Assembly (NCBI GenBank): GCA_017548245.1
Contig: JAFYMU010000105.1
Location: 1-19,008, forward strand
From: Kiritimatiellia bacterium
GTDB lineage: Bacteria > Verrucomicrobiota > Kiritimatiellia > RFP12 > DVOR01
Direction: 5' to 3'
DNA length: 19,008 nucleotides
Shown: in pieces, positions 8,362 through 15,734 of the stretch
Numbering within the stretch: position 1 is the first letter of the stretch
How the letters are laid out: each line of letters opens with the position of its first letter
Notes under the pieces: model-generated
What the model was told of the DNA's origin: nothing
The model's input: the letters and a program-made list of their open reading frames with translations, nothing else
The model's database searches: none
Program-made: the position numbers and the translations under genes

Positions 8362-9651
8362 ATGGCCAATATCACCCAAAAAGCTGTCTATATTCCCTCT
8401 GCACGTCTCTTGGATCCCACCACCCAACGCGATGAGATGGGATCCCTCTTCATCACCGCCGAAGGCGTGATTGCACCAGTTCCCGAAACCCTTCCTGCGG
8501 CAGATGAACTCATCATCATTGACCGCCCAGGCTTAACCATTACCCCTGGTCTCTGCGATGTGCACGTACACTTCCGCGAACCCGGCCTCACCGAAGCTGA
8601 AGATATCGCCAGTGGCAGTGCCGCTGCTGCCAATGGTGGTTTTACGCGCGTGGTGACGATGCCCAACACCTCGCCTGCCACCGATTCGCCCGCGCTCTTA
8701 CAGATGATTCTCTCCAAGCAGACCGATGTCACCATCTATCCCTCGGCCTGTTGCACCGCAAGCCGCGCAGGTGAATCTTGCGCGGACCTCGACCAATTGG
8801 CCGCCGCTGGTGCTAGTTGCTTTACCGACGATGGCGCCATGGTTGCCAAACCCGAAGTGATGCGCGAAGTCATGACGCGTGCCCGCACCCTCGGAAAGGT
8901 CGTCATGGACCATGCCGTTCGCCCCGACATCCAAAAGGGCGGCGTTATCCGTGATTGCCCCGTGGCACACCAATTTGACTTGCCCATCTTCCCCGCAGAA
9001 GCCGAAATTGAAGCCGTGCGAGACGACATCAACCGTTGCCGCGAAACCGGTTGCGCCGTGCACATCCAGCACCTCTCCTGCGCCGGTAGCGTGGCCTTGA
9101 TTCGTGAAGCCCAGAAGGAAGGCTTACCCGTTACCGCCGAAGTCACCCCGCACCACCTCGCCCTCGCGGCCGAAGACATCCCAGGCGATGACGGCAACTG
9201 GCGTATGAACCCGCCCCTCGGCACGCGTGAAGACGTCAAAGCCCTGCGCGAAGGCCTCTTGGATGGCACCCTCACCCTCTTTGCCACCGACCATGCACCG
9301 CACACCCGCGCCTCCAAATCCCGCGGCTTCGGCATGGCCCCCTTTGGCATTATCGGCTTGGAAACCGCTGTAGGCGTCTCATGGGACGTCATGGTGCGCA
9401 ACAACCAAATGTCCCCCTTGATGTGGGCCAAATACTGGATTACGAACCCCAACCGCCTCATTGGCTTGACGCCCCCCACCTTAGCGATTGGCCAACCCGC
9501 CGAACTCGCCATCCTCGCCCTTGACGACGAATGGACCGTTGATCCTGATGCCTTCGCCAGTAAATCGGCAGACACCCCCTGGGCTGGCGCCACCCTCCGC
9601 GGTAAAGCCATCGCCACCTACCGCAACACCACCCTCCGCTTCGCCCAATAA
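8362..9651 (+). CDS. pyrC: Dihydroorotase (class I)
   Basis: The enzyme interconverts N-carbamoyl-aspartate and dihydroorotate, the third step of pyrimidine synthesis, in the cytoplasm. It has 429 residues, typical of class I enzymes. Metal and substrate motifs are complete: H68-x-H70 in DVHVHFREPG, N102 in MPNTSPATDS, D156-D157 in FTDDGAM, H184, H234-x-x-H237 in VHIQHLSCAG, EVTPHHL (264-265), WRMNPPLGT, and D310-H311-x-x-H314 in ATDHAPH. The common HCED motif is replaced by MDHAVRP, with the ligand histidine kept. A strong AAGGAGG (8350-8356) lies 5 bases before the ATG. It sits 26 bases after the DUF4091 gene and is probably the last gene of that transcript. No pyrB is adjacent. Confidence 0.95.
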   Translation: MANITQKAVYIPSARLLDPTTQRDEMGSLFITAEGVIAPVPETLPAADELIIIDRPGLTITPGLCDVHVHFREPGLTEAEDIASGSAAAANGGFTRVVTMPNTSPATDSPALLQMILSKQTDVTIYPSACCTASRAGESCADLDQLAAAGASCFTDDGAMVAKPEVMREVMTRARTLGKVVMDHAVRPDIQKGGVIRDCPVAHQFDLPIFPAEAEIEAVRDDINRCRETGCAVHIQHLSCAGSVALIREAQKEGLPVTAEVTPHHLALAAEDIPGDDGNWRMNPPLGTREDVKALREGLLDGTLTLFATDHAPHTRASKSRGFGMAPFGIIGLETAVGVSWDVMVRNNQMSPLMWAKYWITNPNRLIGLTPPTLAIGQPAELAILALDDEWTVDPDAFASKSADTPWAGATLRGKAIATYRNTTLRFAQ

Positions 9652-9889
9652 TGACACGATGCAGGGTTCACGCCGCCCCGTGGGAGTCGCCCTCGTGCCT
9701 CCACAGGGCGAAGCCTTCTATTATAAAAAACGCAATGCAGCGCCTCGATTGGTTGTATTCATCCCTACCTGCTTGACAAGCAACGCGGGCATCAATCTCA
9801 AGCGAAGCGCGTCTACTCAGAACTAAATCATTGCGAAGTGGGATTTGAATGTGGTATCTTATTAGAGATTGATGGAATAAGGAGTCTTT
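9652..9889. other. Intergenic region between pyrC and mreB
   Basis: This is 238 bases without a gene. It holds a hairpin, TCGCCCT (9687-9693) and AGGGCGA (9705-9711), with an 11-base loop. No T-run follows, so at best it is a weak terminator of the pyrC transcript. The mreB promoter is at its 3' end. I see nothing else supportable. Confidence 0.45.
9831..9860 (+). promoter_or_regulatory. mreB promoter
   Basis: The -35 box TTGCGA (9831-9836; 4 of 6) and the extended -10 TGG-TATCTT (TG at 9852-9853, hexamer 9855-9860; 4 of 6) are 18 bases apart. Transcription would start near 9867. AAGGAG (9879-9884) is 5 bases before the ATG. Confidence 0.5.
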
Positions 9890-10933
9890 ATGCTCGGTAT
9901 TTTCAAACGTATAATGTGTGCTTTTTCGTGCGATATCGGTATCGACCTCGGTACCGCGAATACGCTGGTCTTTATTAAGGGCCAGGGTGTTGTTTTGCGC
10001 GAACCGTCTGTGGTGGCCGTTCAGAAGGGCACGAAGAAGATTTTGGCAGTCGGTGCTGAGGCAAAGCGCATGTTGGGTCGTACGCCTGGTAACATCGTGG
10101 CAGTGCGTCCGATGAAGTCAGGTGTGATTGCAGACTTTGATATTACCGAAGCGATGATTCGTTACTTCATCAAGAAGGCTCGTGGTAGCAAGGTGATGAA
10201 GTGGATTCGTCCGCGTGTGGTGATTGCAACGCCTTCGGAGATTAACGAAGTGGAACGTCGCGCCATCAAGGAAGCCGCAACGCATGCAGGCGCTCGCGAT
10301 GTGACGTTGATCGAAGAACCGATGGCTGCGGCAATTGGCGTAGGCATGCCGGTGGAAGACCCTGCAGGTAACTTGATTGTGGATATCGGTGGTGGTACGT
10401 GTGAAGTGGCGTTGATTTCGCTCGCAGGTATCGCTGAAGCGAAGAGCGTTCGCGTGGGTGGTGACACGATGGATGAGTGCATCATCAACTACATGCGCCG
10501 CGTTTACAACCTCCTCATCGGTGAACGTATGGCTGAAGACATCAAGGTGTCGATTGGCTCGGCTTATCCGTTGGAAGAAGAGATGAGCATGGAAGTGCGT
10601 GGCCGTGACTTGGTGGCAGGTTTGCCCAAGACCTTGTTGGTGGGTTCGGAAGAAATCCGTGAAGCACTCAAGGATCCGGTGACGACAATCGTGGATGCCG
10701 TGCGTAACATTTTGAATGAAGCAAAGCCTGAATTGGCAAGTGACCTTGTGGACCGCGGCATTGTGTTGTCGGGTGGCACGGCACTCTTGCGTGGTTTGGA
10801 TAGCTTGATTGCGGCTCAGACGGGCTTGCCGGTGACGGTGGCTGATGACCCGCTCTCGGGTGTGGCCAATGGTACGGGTCGCGTCTTGGACGAACTCGAC
10901 TTCTACAAGGCTCACGCTGTTCAGCCTGACTAA
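9890..10933 (+). CDS. mreB: Rod shape-determining protein MreB
   Basis: MreB is the bacterial actin that polymerises with ATP under the inner membrane and guides lateral wall synthesis. It has 347 residues, normal for the family. The sequence shows a short hydrophobic, membrane-binding N-terminus (MLGIFKRIMCAFSC), the phosphate-1 loop DIGIDLGTANTLVF (15-28), IEEPMAAAIGVGMPV, the phosphate-2 loop VDIGGGTCEVALISLAGI and the nucleotide motif LSGGTALLRGLD. A cysteine (GGGTCEV) stands where threonine is usual. The gene has a strong AAGGAG site, its own promoter and a terminator right after it, so it can be made in excess over mreCD. Proline codons are 9 CCG, 5 CCT and 1 CCC, unlike the CCC-rich pyrC next door. 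Confidence 0.97.
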   Translation: MLGIFKRIMCAFSCDIGIDLGTANTLVFIKGQGVVLREPSVVAVQKGTKKILAVGAEAKRMLGRTPGNIVAVRPMKSGVIADFDITEAMIRYFIKKARGSKVMKWIRPRVVIATPSEINEVERRAIKEAATHAGARDVTLIEEPMAAAIGVGMPVEDPAGNLIVDIGGGTCEVALISLAGIAEAKSVRVGGDTMDECIINYMRRVYNLLIGERMAEDIKVSIGSAYPLEEEMSMEVRGRDLVAGLPKTLLVGSEEIREALKDPVTTIVDAVRNILNEAKPELASDLVDRGIVLSGGTALLRGLDSLIAAQTGLPVTVADDPLSGVANGTGRVLDELDFYKAHAVQPD

Positions 10934-10951
10934 GGCGTTGGTTTTACCGAT

Positions 10952-10980
10952 AGCGACGGTTCAACAGCCGTCGCTCTTCT
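10952..10980 (+). terminator. Intrinsic terminator after mreB
   Basis: The stem AGCGACGG (10952-10959) and CCGTCGCT (10968-10975) has an 8-base loop and is followed by CTTCTTTCT. The U-tract is interrupted, so termination may be partial and allow readthrough into mreC. A long pyrimidine-rich stretch follows (to about 11017). Confidence 0.7.
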
Positions 10981-11028
10981 TTCTAACGCGCCCCTTCTCT
11001 TTCCCTCTTTCTCTTTGATCACGGACTC

Positions 11029-11050
11029 CTGCAGACCGTTCTGCAGTTTT
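11029..11050 (+). promoter_or_regulatory. Hairpin directly before the mreC start
   Basis: CTGCAGA (11029-11035), the loop CCGT and TCTGCAG (11040-11046) form a 7-bp stem followed by TTTT. It ends 9 bases before the mreC ATG, in the place of the ribosome binding site. It could be a second terminator or a translational control element. Confidence 0.45.
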
Positions 11051-11055
11051 AACTT

Positions 11056-11907
11056 ATGCGCAATCGCGTTCTTTGGTACACCCTTATCGCTTGTGGGATT
11101 ATTGCCTTCATTTGTTGGAATGCAACAATCCGTGCGGTGTGTAACGAAGCCGTCTACCCCTTTCAACGCGTCTCTACGTGGGCTAACTCGCACATCGCCA
11201 TGCGTTTTGCAGCGGCGTGGCGTGGTCTTTGCGATGGTCCCATGCGCGAAACAGCGGCGATTGAGATTGACCGTTTGCGCGTGATGCTCCAAGAGAGTGA
11301 AGTCGTTGTCCAGGAGAACCAACTCCTACGCGAAGCGCTCAATTGGCGCAGTCGCCAACGCTTCAACGTGGTGGCGGCTCCAGTTTGGTCGCATGGCGGT
11401 GGCCTCGGCGTGTGGCCTCGACTCCAACTCGCGATGGGTTCCAACAGTGGCATTGCGGCTGGCGACATCGTGGTGGTACCCGATGGGCTCGTGGGACGTA
11501 TTGCTGATTCGGTAACGCCGCACACGAGTGAGGTGATTTTGCTCTCAGACCCCGCGTGCCGTGTCGCGGTGGAAGTGCCAGGTGGCGTAAAGGGCATCCT
11601 TCAAGGTGCTGCAGGCCGCGATTTCGGTTCGCGCAAGGACGAACCCTTCTTGTACGCCATTGATCCGCTCCTCCTCAAATTTGTCTCGCGCAATGCGGTT
11701 GTCACCCCAGGCGCCACCCTCTACACCGAAGGTAGCGGCGGCCTCTTTATGCGTGGCATCAAAGTGGGTACCATTATCGAACGTGAAATTGTGCCTGAAG
11801 ATTGTTTGGCGAAGATTTTGGTGGAACCCGCAGTGGATTCCACCCTGTTGCGCATCGTCTTCGTCTTGACCAATACCCAATCCAATACGGAGCATTCCAC
11901 CCCATGA
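11056..11907 (+). CDS. mreC: Rod shape-determining protein MreC
   Basis: MreC is a periplasmic scaffold that links MreB and MreD to PBP2 and RodA in the elongasome and activates PBP2. It has 283 residues. An N-terminal membrane anchor (about 5-22, WYTLIACGIIAFICW) is followed by a helical, coiled-coil-like stretch (about 62-98, EIDRLRVMLQESEVVVQENQ) and the beta-barrel core with GSNSGIAAGDIVVVPDGLVGRI, a conserved MreC pattern. The start at 11056 preserves the anchor but has no recognisable Shine-Dalgarno sequence. A hairpin precedes it instead. The gene ends in ATGA shared with mreD. Confidence 0.93.
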   Translation: MRNRVLWYTLIACGIIAFICWNATIRAVCNEAVYPFQRVSTWANSHIAMRFAAAWRGLCDGPMRETAAIEIDRLRVMLQESEVVVQENQLLREALNWRSRQRFNVVAAPVWSHGGGLGVWPRLQLAMGSNSGIAAGDIVVVPDGLVGRIADSVTPHTSEVILLSDPACRVAVEVPGGVKGILQGAAGRDFGSRKDEPFLYAIDPLLLKFVSRNAVVTPGATLYTEGSGGLFMRGIKVGTIIEREIVPEDCLAKILVEPAVDSTLLRIVFVLTNTQSNTEHSTP

Positions 11908-12440
11908 GCTCAGAACGTTTCTGGAATCTCATGTGGCTCTTCGCCTTTCCCGTTTTACTGGCCGCCCTTAGTCGCGCATTCTTGCCCGAGACCTCCATCT
12001 TTCAATTTCTCGTCTTGCCCCTTTGGGCAATCTACTGGAATCTGACACGCCCAAGCAAACAGGCCCTTTGGGTCTCCTTGTGGCATGCGGTCTTATGTGA
12101 AGCACTCTGGTTGTTGCCCCCTGGCGCCTGTGTCACCTTTGCCTTAGTCGTTTGGTGGATTATTCGCACCTATCGCGACCTCTTGCCAATCCGTCCTGCA
12201 CCCTATCATGGCCTCTTGTGTGGTGTGATTGTCTTGCCGGTGTTGCGCTTGTGGATTTGGCTCTACGCCATCCTTTGGCCAACGGCCACGGCCTCCTATC
12301 TCTGCCCCACTTTCGCGGAATTCATCCTCATCCCAACGGTTGGGGCGCTCGGTGGTAGCGCCATCTTTGCCCTTGCGCAAAAGACCGAATTCCGTATTTT
12401 CATCCCTAAAGCTGATGCGTTGCGTAACGATGAAGATTGA
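11904..12440 (+). CDS. mreD: Probable rod shape-determining protein MreD
   Basis: This is a 178-residue, strongly hydrophobic protein with about five or six transmembrane segments (roughly 8-24, 30-46, 55-90, 103-125, 137-155). MreD sequences are poorly conserved, so the name rests on size, topology and position between mreC and mrdA. MreD is the inner-membrane partner of MreC in the elongation complex. The start at ATG 11904 overlaps the mreC stop by 4 bases (ATGA), implying translational coupling. An upstream in-frame extension would lie wholly inside mreC and was not used. The end overlaps the next gene by 11 bases. Confidence 0.8.
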   Translation: MSSERFWNLMWLFAFPVLLAALSRAFLPETSIFQFLVLPLWAIYWNLTRPSKQALWVSLWHAVLCEALWLLPPGACVTFALVVWWIIRTYRDLLPIRPAPYHGLLCGVIVLPVLRLWIWLYAILWPTATASYLCPTFAEFILIPTVGALGGSAIFALAQKTEFRIFIPKADALRNDED

Positions 12441-14253
12441 AGACTTTTCACCTCAAGAACTCATCTCTGGTTGGCGCTTCCTCACGTTAGCGGTAATCTT
12501 TGTTGTAGGCATTGCCATCTTGCTCTTGCGCCTTTGGAATGTGCAAGTATTGGATAGCCCACAATACGGCGCGGCACAATCGGCGCAAAGTTTCCGTTAC
12601 GTTGAAATTCCTGGCCTACGCGGACGCATCTTTGACCGCAATGGCGAAATCCTCGCTGACAATCGCCCCTCCTATTCGGTCGTGTTGTACTGCGAAGAAT
12701 TACGTTCCGCAGGACGTTACACCGCCGATGCCGCCGATGCACTCATTGACCAATTGGCCGAACGCCTCGGACTCTCGCGCACCGTCAAGCAACAGCAAGT
12801 GGTGACCCACGTTCGTACCAGCCTCCCCATGCCGCTTGTCCTTTGGCAAGATGTTGATTACCGTACCATCGCCTACCTCTCCGAGTGGGCCGAAGACCTT
12901 CCGGGGGTGGCCGTCTTAGCGCGTCCGCGCCGCATCTATCCCAATGGCGCCCTCGCGGCCCACACGATTGGTTATGTCGGTGCACCAGGTAAAGCCCTCT
13001 CGAACTATACCAATAGCGGTCGCAAGTGGAACTATCGCTTGCCCGAATTGCGTGGCCGCGCAGGGTTAGAGGCGCAGTATGACGAGTTTCTCTCCGGCAA
13101 GAGTGGTGAAGAAAACTTGCAAGTCGACTCGCGCGGTTACACCCGTGACCGTTACGTCTGCGAAGAGGCCTTCCCTGGCCATGACTTGACGACCACCCTT
13201 GACGTTCGCCTCCAACGCATTGCCGAACATGCCCTTGCGGGACGACCGGGCGCCGCCGTGGCACTTGACCCCCGCAATGGTGACGTGCTTGCCATCGCCT
13301 CAGCACCAGGGTATGACCTCAACGCCATGATTCCGCCCCATGCAGGGTCCACCTTGGCTCGCCTCAACACAACGCCAGGACTCCCCTTTATCCATCGCGC
13401 CATCCAAGCGCAGTACGCACCGGGTTCGGTCTTCAAACCCTTTGTTGCCATTGCCGCACAGGAATTCGCCAACTTCAATCCCGACACCCTCTGCGAGTGT
13501 ACAGGCATCTACACCGACTACAATTGCCGTTTGCGTTGTGCACAACGTTATGGACATGGCGAACTCGACTTGCGCCAAGCCATCATGCGTTCGTGCAACC
13601 CCTACTTCTGCACCATGGGCGTTTCTATCGGCATGGAGTTCATCTCCAAAATTGCCCAACAGGTCGGGTTCGGCAACGAGACAGGGATTGACTTGCCCGC
13701 AGAAGCCGATGGATTCCTTCCGTCCCCCGAATGGAAGTTGCGCCGGCACAAGATTAAATGGAATCCCGTGGACACCGCCCAGTGCGCCATTGGTCAAGGT
13801 GCTATCACCGCCACGCCTTTGCAAGTCGCCAATGCCACCGCCGCGATTGCGATGCGCGGCAAACGTTATCAGCCACGCCTCGTCTCAATGGATGCTCCCA
13901 ATGGGCGTTTGATTGAAACGTTGCCCTGGCGCAAAGCCTCGTTGGATGCCGTGATTGAAGGCATGCGCATGACCGTGCGTTCGGGTACGGGTCAAACAAT
14001 GCAAGTGGAAGGCGTGGATGTCGCAGGTAAAACAGGTACGGCAGAATACATGGACCGTGGCGTTCGCCGTAAGCACGTTTGGTGTACCGCCTTTGCACCT
14101 GCAGACAAACCTGAAATTGTCGTCTGTGTGATGTTGGATAATGGCACCGGCGGTGGTAAGGACGCGGGCCCTGTGGTGCAAAAGATCTTGGCCACCCACT
14201 TCAACACCAAGGCGACGCAAGTCTCCGCAGATGACGAAGCGCTAAACGACTAA
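12430..14253 (+). CDS. mrdA: Penicillin-binding protein 2 (cell-elongation transpeptidase)
   Basis: PBP2 cross-links peptidoglycan during elongation, with RodA as its polymerase partner. It has 607 residues. A membrane anchor lies at about 17-37 (FLTLAVIFVVGIAILLLRLW). The dimerisation/pedestal region carries GLRGRIFDRNGEILADNRPSY. The transpeptidase domain has catalytic S333-x-x-K336 (APGSVFKPF), S388-C-N390, and K534-T-G536 (AGKTGTAEY). I chose ATG 12430. ATG 12415 is in frame, adds five residues (MRCVT), and cannot be excluded because neither has a clear ribosome site. It overlaps mreD by 11 bases, so coupling is likely. rodA, the usual partner gene, does not follow. Confidence 0.95.
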   Translation: MKIEDFSPQELISGWRFLTLAVIFVVGIAILLLRLWNVQVLDSPQYGAAQSAQSFRYVEIPGLRGRIFDRNGEILADNRPSYSVVLYCEELRSAGRYTADAADALIDQLAERLGLSRTVKQQQVVTHVRTSLPMPLVLWQDVDYRTIAYLSEWAEDLPGVAVLARPRRIYPNGALAAHTIGYVGAPGKALSNYTNSGRKWNYRLPELRGRAGLEAQYDEFLSGKSGEENLQVDSRGYTRDRYVCEEAFPGHDLTTTLDVRLQRIAEHALAGRPGAAVALDPRNGDVLAIASAPGYDLNAMIPPHAGSTLARLNTTPGLPFIHRAIQAQYAPGSVFKPFVAIAAQEFANFNPDTLCECTGIYTDYNCRLRCAQRYGHGELDLRQAIMRSCNPYFCTMGVSIGMEFISKIAQQVGFGNETGIDLPAEADGFLPSPEWKLRRHKIKWNPVDTAQCAIGQGAITATPLQVANATAAIAMRGKRYQPRLVSMDAPNGRLIETLPWRKASLDAVIEGMRMTVRSGTGQTMQVEGVDVAGKTGTAEYMDRGVRRKHVWCTAFAPADKPEIVVCVMLDNGTGGGKDAGPVVQKILATHFNTKATQVSADDEALND

Positions 14254-14325
14254 GCGGCGCACCTGCGTTTCTCAAAAACACCCACGCTAACTGTGTGAAA
14301 AAGAACCACCCCCTCGGACGGTTTG

Positions 14326-14334
14326 TGTTATACT
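14326..14334 (+). promoter_or_regulatory. Extended -10 promoter of the tad operon, apparently leaderless
   Basis: TGT-TATACT (TG at 14326-14327, hexamer 14329-14334) is an extended -10 element with no credible -35 box. Transcription would start at about 14341, one base before the ATG at 14342, so the mRNA would have almost no leader. AAGG (14337-14340) is too close to the ATG to act as a normal ribosome site. Confidence 0.45.
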
Positions 14335-14341
14335 ATAAGGT

Positions 14342-14917
14342 ATGAAATTACCGAAGAATCCGCTTTTGCGTAAACTTATTCTCTTGCCCTTCTTGGCAAT
14401 TGCAGGTCTTCTGATTGGCGATGTCTACCAACGCTTTACGACCAAGACGCCAGAAGAGGTGTTGATGGCGCTCGGTGCCCAACAGGTCCTCACCCAAACG
14501 ATGACGGTCAATGGACGCAATGTCATTGCCGACATTTGGCGTTTACCCGACTTCGCGTCCTCGGCCTCGTTGCGCAAGCTCAATGCCAAGATTATCACCG
14601 TCGATCGCGAAGTGTACGTCTTCCATGATGACTTTTCCTCTATTCGCGGACAGTGCGCTTACCCCACCGATTTGCCCGCGTGGAATATCCTTTGCGACTA
14701 TGTGATTGATGCCACCCACTCCCGTTTTATCAGTGGTTCCTCGCCCCTCGCCCCTGAACAACTCCTCAATGCATTCGCCACCTCAGCCACAGCCGCAGGT
14801 TGGACGCCGCTCAATACCAATCTCTGGCAAAAAGGCCAGCACACTCTTTTCGTTCATGCGGTTGAAGGAAAGACCGCGACCCATGCTCTCTTGGCCGTCC
14901 AGAAGGAACTCCCATGA
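14342..14917 (+). CDS. Unknown membrane-anchored protein heading the tad operon
   Basis: This is a 191-residue protein I do not recognise. A basic N-terminus (MKLPKNPLLRK) precedes one hydrophobic segment (about 12-26, LILLPFLAIAGLLIG), then a soluble domain of about 160 residues, presumably periplasmic. The soluble part has two cysteines in RGQCAYP and WNILCDYV, about 14 residues apart, and no lipobox. It ends in ATGA shared with cpaB, so it is translated with the pilus genes and is likely a Tad-system accessory. The position would suit an assembly factor or a pilotin-like protein, but that is inference. The first ATG is kept because the membrane segment begins close to it. Confidence 0.75.
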   Translation: MKLPKNPLLRKLILLPFLAIAGLLIGDVYQRFTTKTPEEVLMALGAQQVLTQTMTVNGRNVIADIWRLPDFASSASLRKLNAKIITVDREVYVFHDDFSSIRGQCAYPTDLPAWNILCDYVIDATHSRFISGSSPLAPEQLLNAFATSATAAGWTPLNTNLWQKGQHTLFVHAVEGKTATHALLAVQKELP

Positions 14918-15720
14918 AACAGAAGATTATCCTCCTCCTCTCCGTTGCGACAGGTTTGATTGCCGCCTTCTTAACGGCCTCCTATGTGGCGGCCAAACAA
15001 GAGGCACTCAATCGTGAAAAGGCCGCCTTCCAAGCACGCAACAATAGCGTTGACGTTGTGGTCTTGGCCAAGTCGCTCCCAGCTGGCACAACCTTGACGA
15101 TGGATGACTTGGGCATTCTCTCCTTCCCCGAACGCGCCTTGCGCGAACAGACCATTCGTCCCGAAGGCAACATGGCATTGCGCCTCGTGGGACGCAAGCT
15201 CGCCGTGGGTGTGAGTGGCCGTCAACCCCTCTTGTGGAGCGACATTGAAGGTGGCGCACCGGGTGCAGGTGGGCTCTCCTCCTTGTTGCCGCCCAAAATG
15301 CGCGCCATTTCCATCTCGGTTTCGGCCGCTGCGAGCGTGAGCCAAATGGTTCGCCCCACCGACCACGTTGACGTTTTGGGCACCTTCACCTTGCCGAGCA
15401 AAGAGGTTCCGGGGACGACCGAACTCGTCACCATGACCATTTTGCAGGATGTGCTTGTCTTGGCCACAGGGCAAGAGACGGCCACCACCTATCGCGGCGG
15501 CGACCTCTCCTATTCGCTCGTCACATTACAAGTCACCCCGCACGAAGCAGAGGTGCTGACCTTTGCCGAACAAATGCGGGGTCGCTTAACCCTTTCGCTT
15601 CGCAATCCTGAAGATTTGCACTACGAAAAGCAACCGCAGCAGATTAACTTTGACCAGATTCGTTCCTCCTTGGAGGGGTTGAACGAACGCCGCCAAAAAG
15701 AGTTGTTGCGTAAAAAATAA
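14914..15720 (+). CDS. cpaB: Flp pilus assembly protein CpaB
   Basis: CpaB (RcpC) is a periplasmic, membrane-anchored assembly factor of Tad/Flp pili that works with the outer-membrane secretin. It has 268 residues. An N-terminal anchor (about 5-25, IILLLSVATGLIAAFLTASYVA) is followed by an SAF-type beta-clip domain (VVVLAKSLPAGTTLTMDDLG, about 48-67), then the CpaB core (MRAISISVSAAASVSQMVRPTDHVDVLG) and a C-terminal SLVTLQVTPHEAEVLTFAEQ stretch. It starts within the stop codon of the previous gene (4-base overlap). The FHA-cpaF gene follows after 14 bases, without a secretin gene between them. Confidence 0.93.
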   Translation: MKQKIILLLSVATGLIAAFLTASYVAAKQEALNREKAAFQARNNSVDVVVLAKSLPAGTTLTMDDLGILSFPERALREQTIRPEGNMALRLVGRKLAVGVSGRQPLLWSDIEGGAPGAGGLSSLLPPKMRAISISVSAAASVSQMVRPTDHVDVLGTFTLPSKEVPGTTELVTMTILQDVLVLATGQETATTYRGGDLSYSLVTLQVTPHEAEVLTFAEQMRGRLTLSLRNPEDLHYEKQPQQINFDQIRSSLEGLNERRQKELLRKK

Positions 15721-15734
15721 GGGGAGTAATGGCT

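Noticed and set aside
8736..9617. 293-residue minus-strand open frame
   Set aside because: It is a shadow of pyrC. Its translation is rich in Ser, Arg and Pro, with no family motif.
9773..9801. TTGACA at 9773-9778 as an mreB promoter
   Set aside because: No -10 hexamer lies 16-18 bases downstream (TCTCAA or CTCAAG).
11802..11903. Longer N-terminus for mreD, with the start inside mreC
   Set aside because: It would overlap mreC by over 100 bases. ATG 11904 with the ATGA overlap and an immediate membrane segment is more natural.
12229..12429. Longer N-terminus for PBP2
   Set aside because: The extension is the out-of-frame shadow of mreD and would move the membrane anchor away from the N-terminus.
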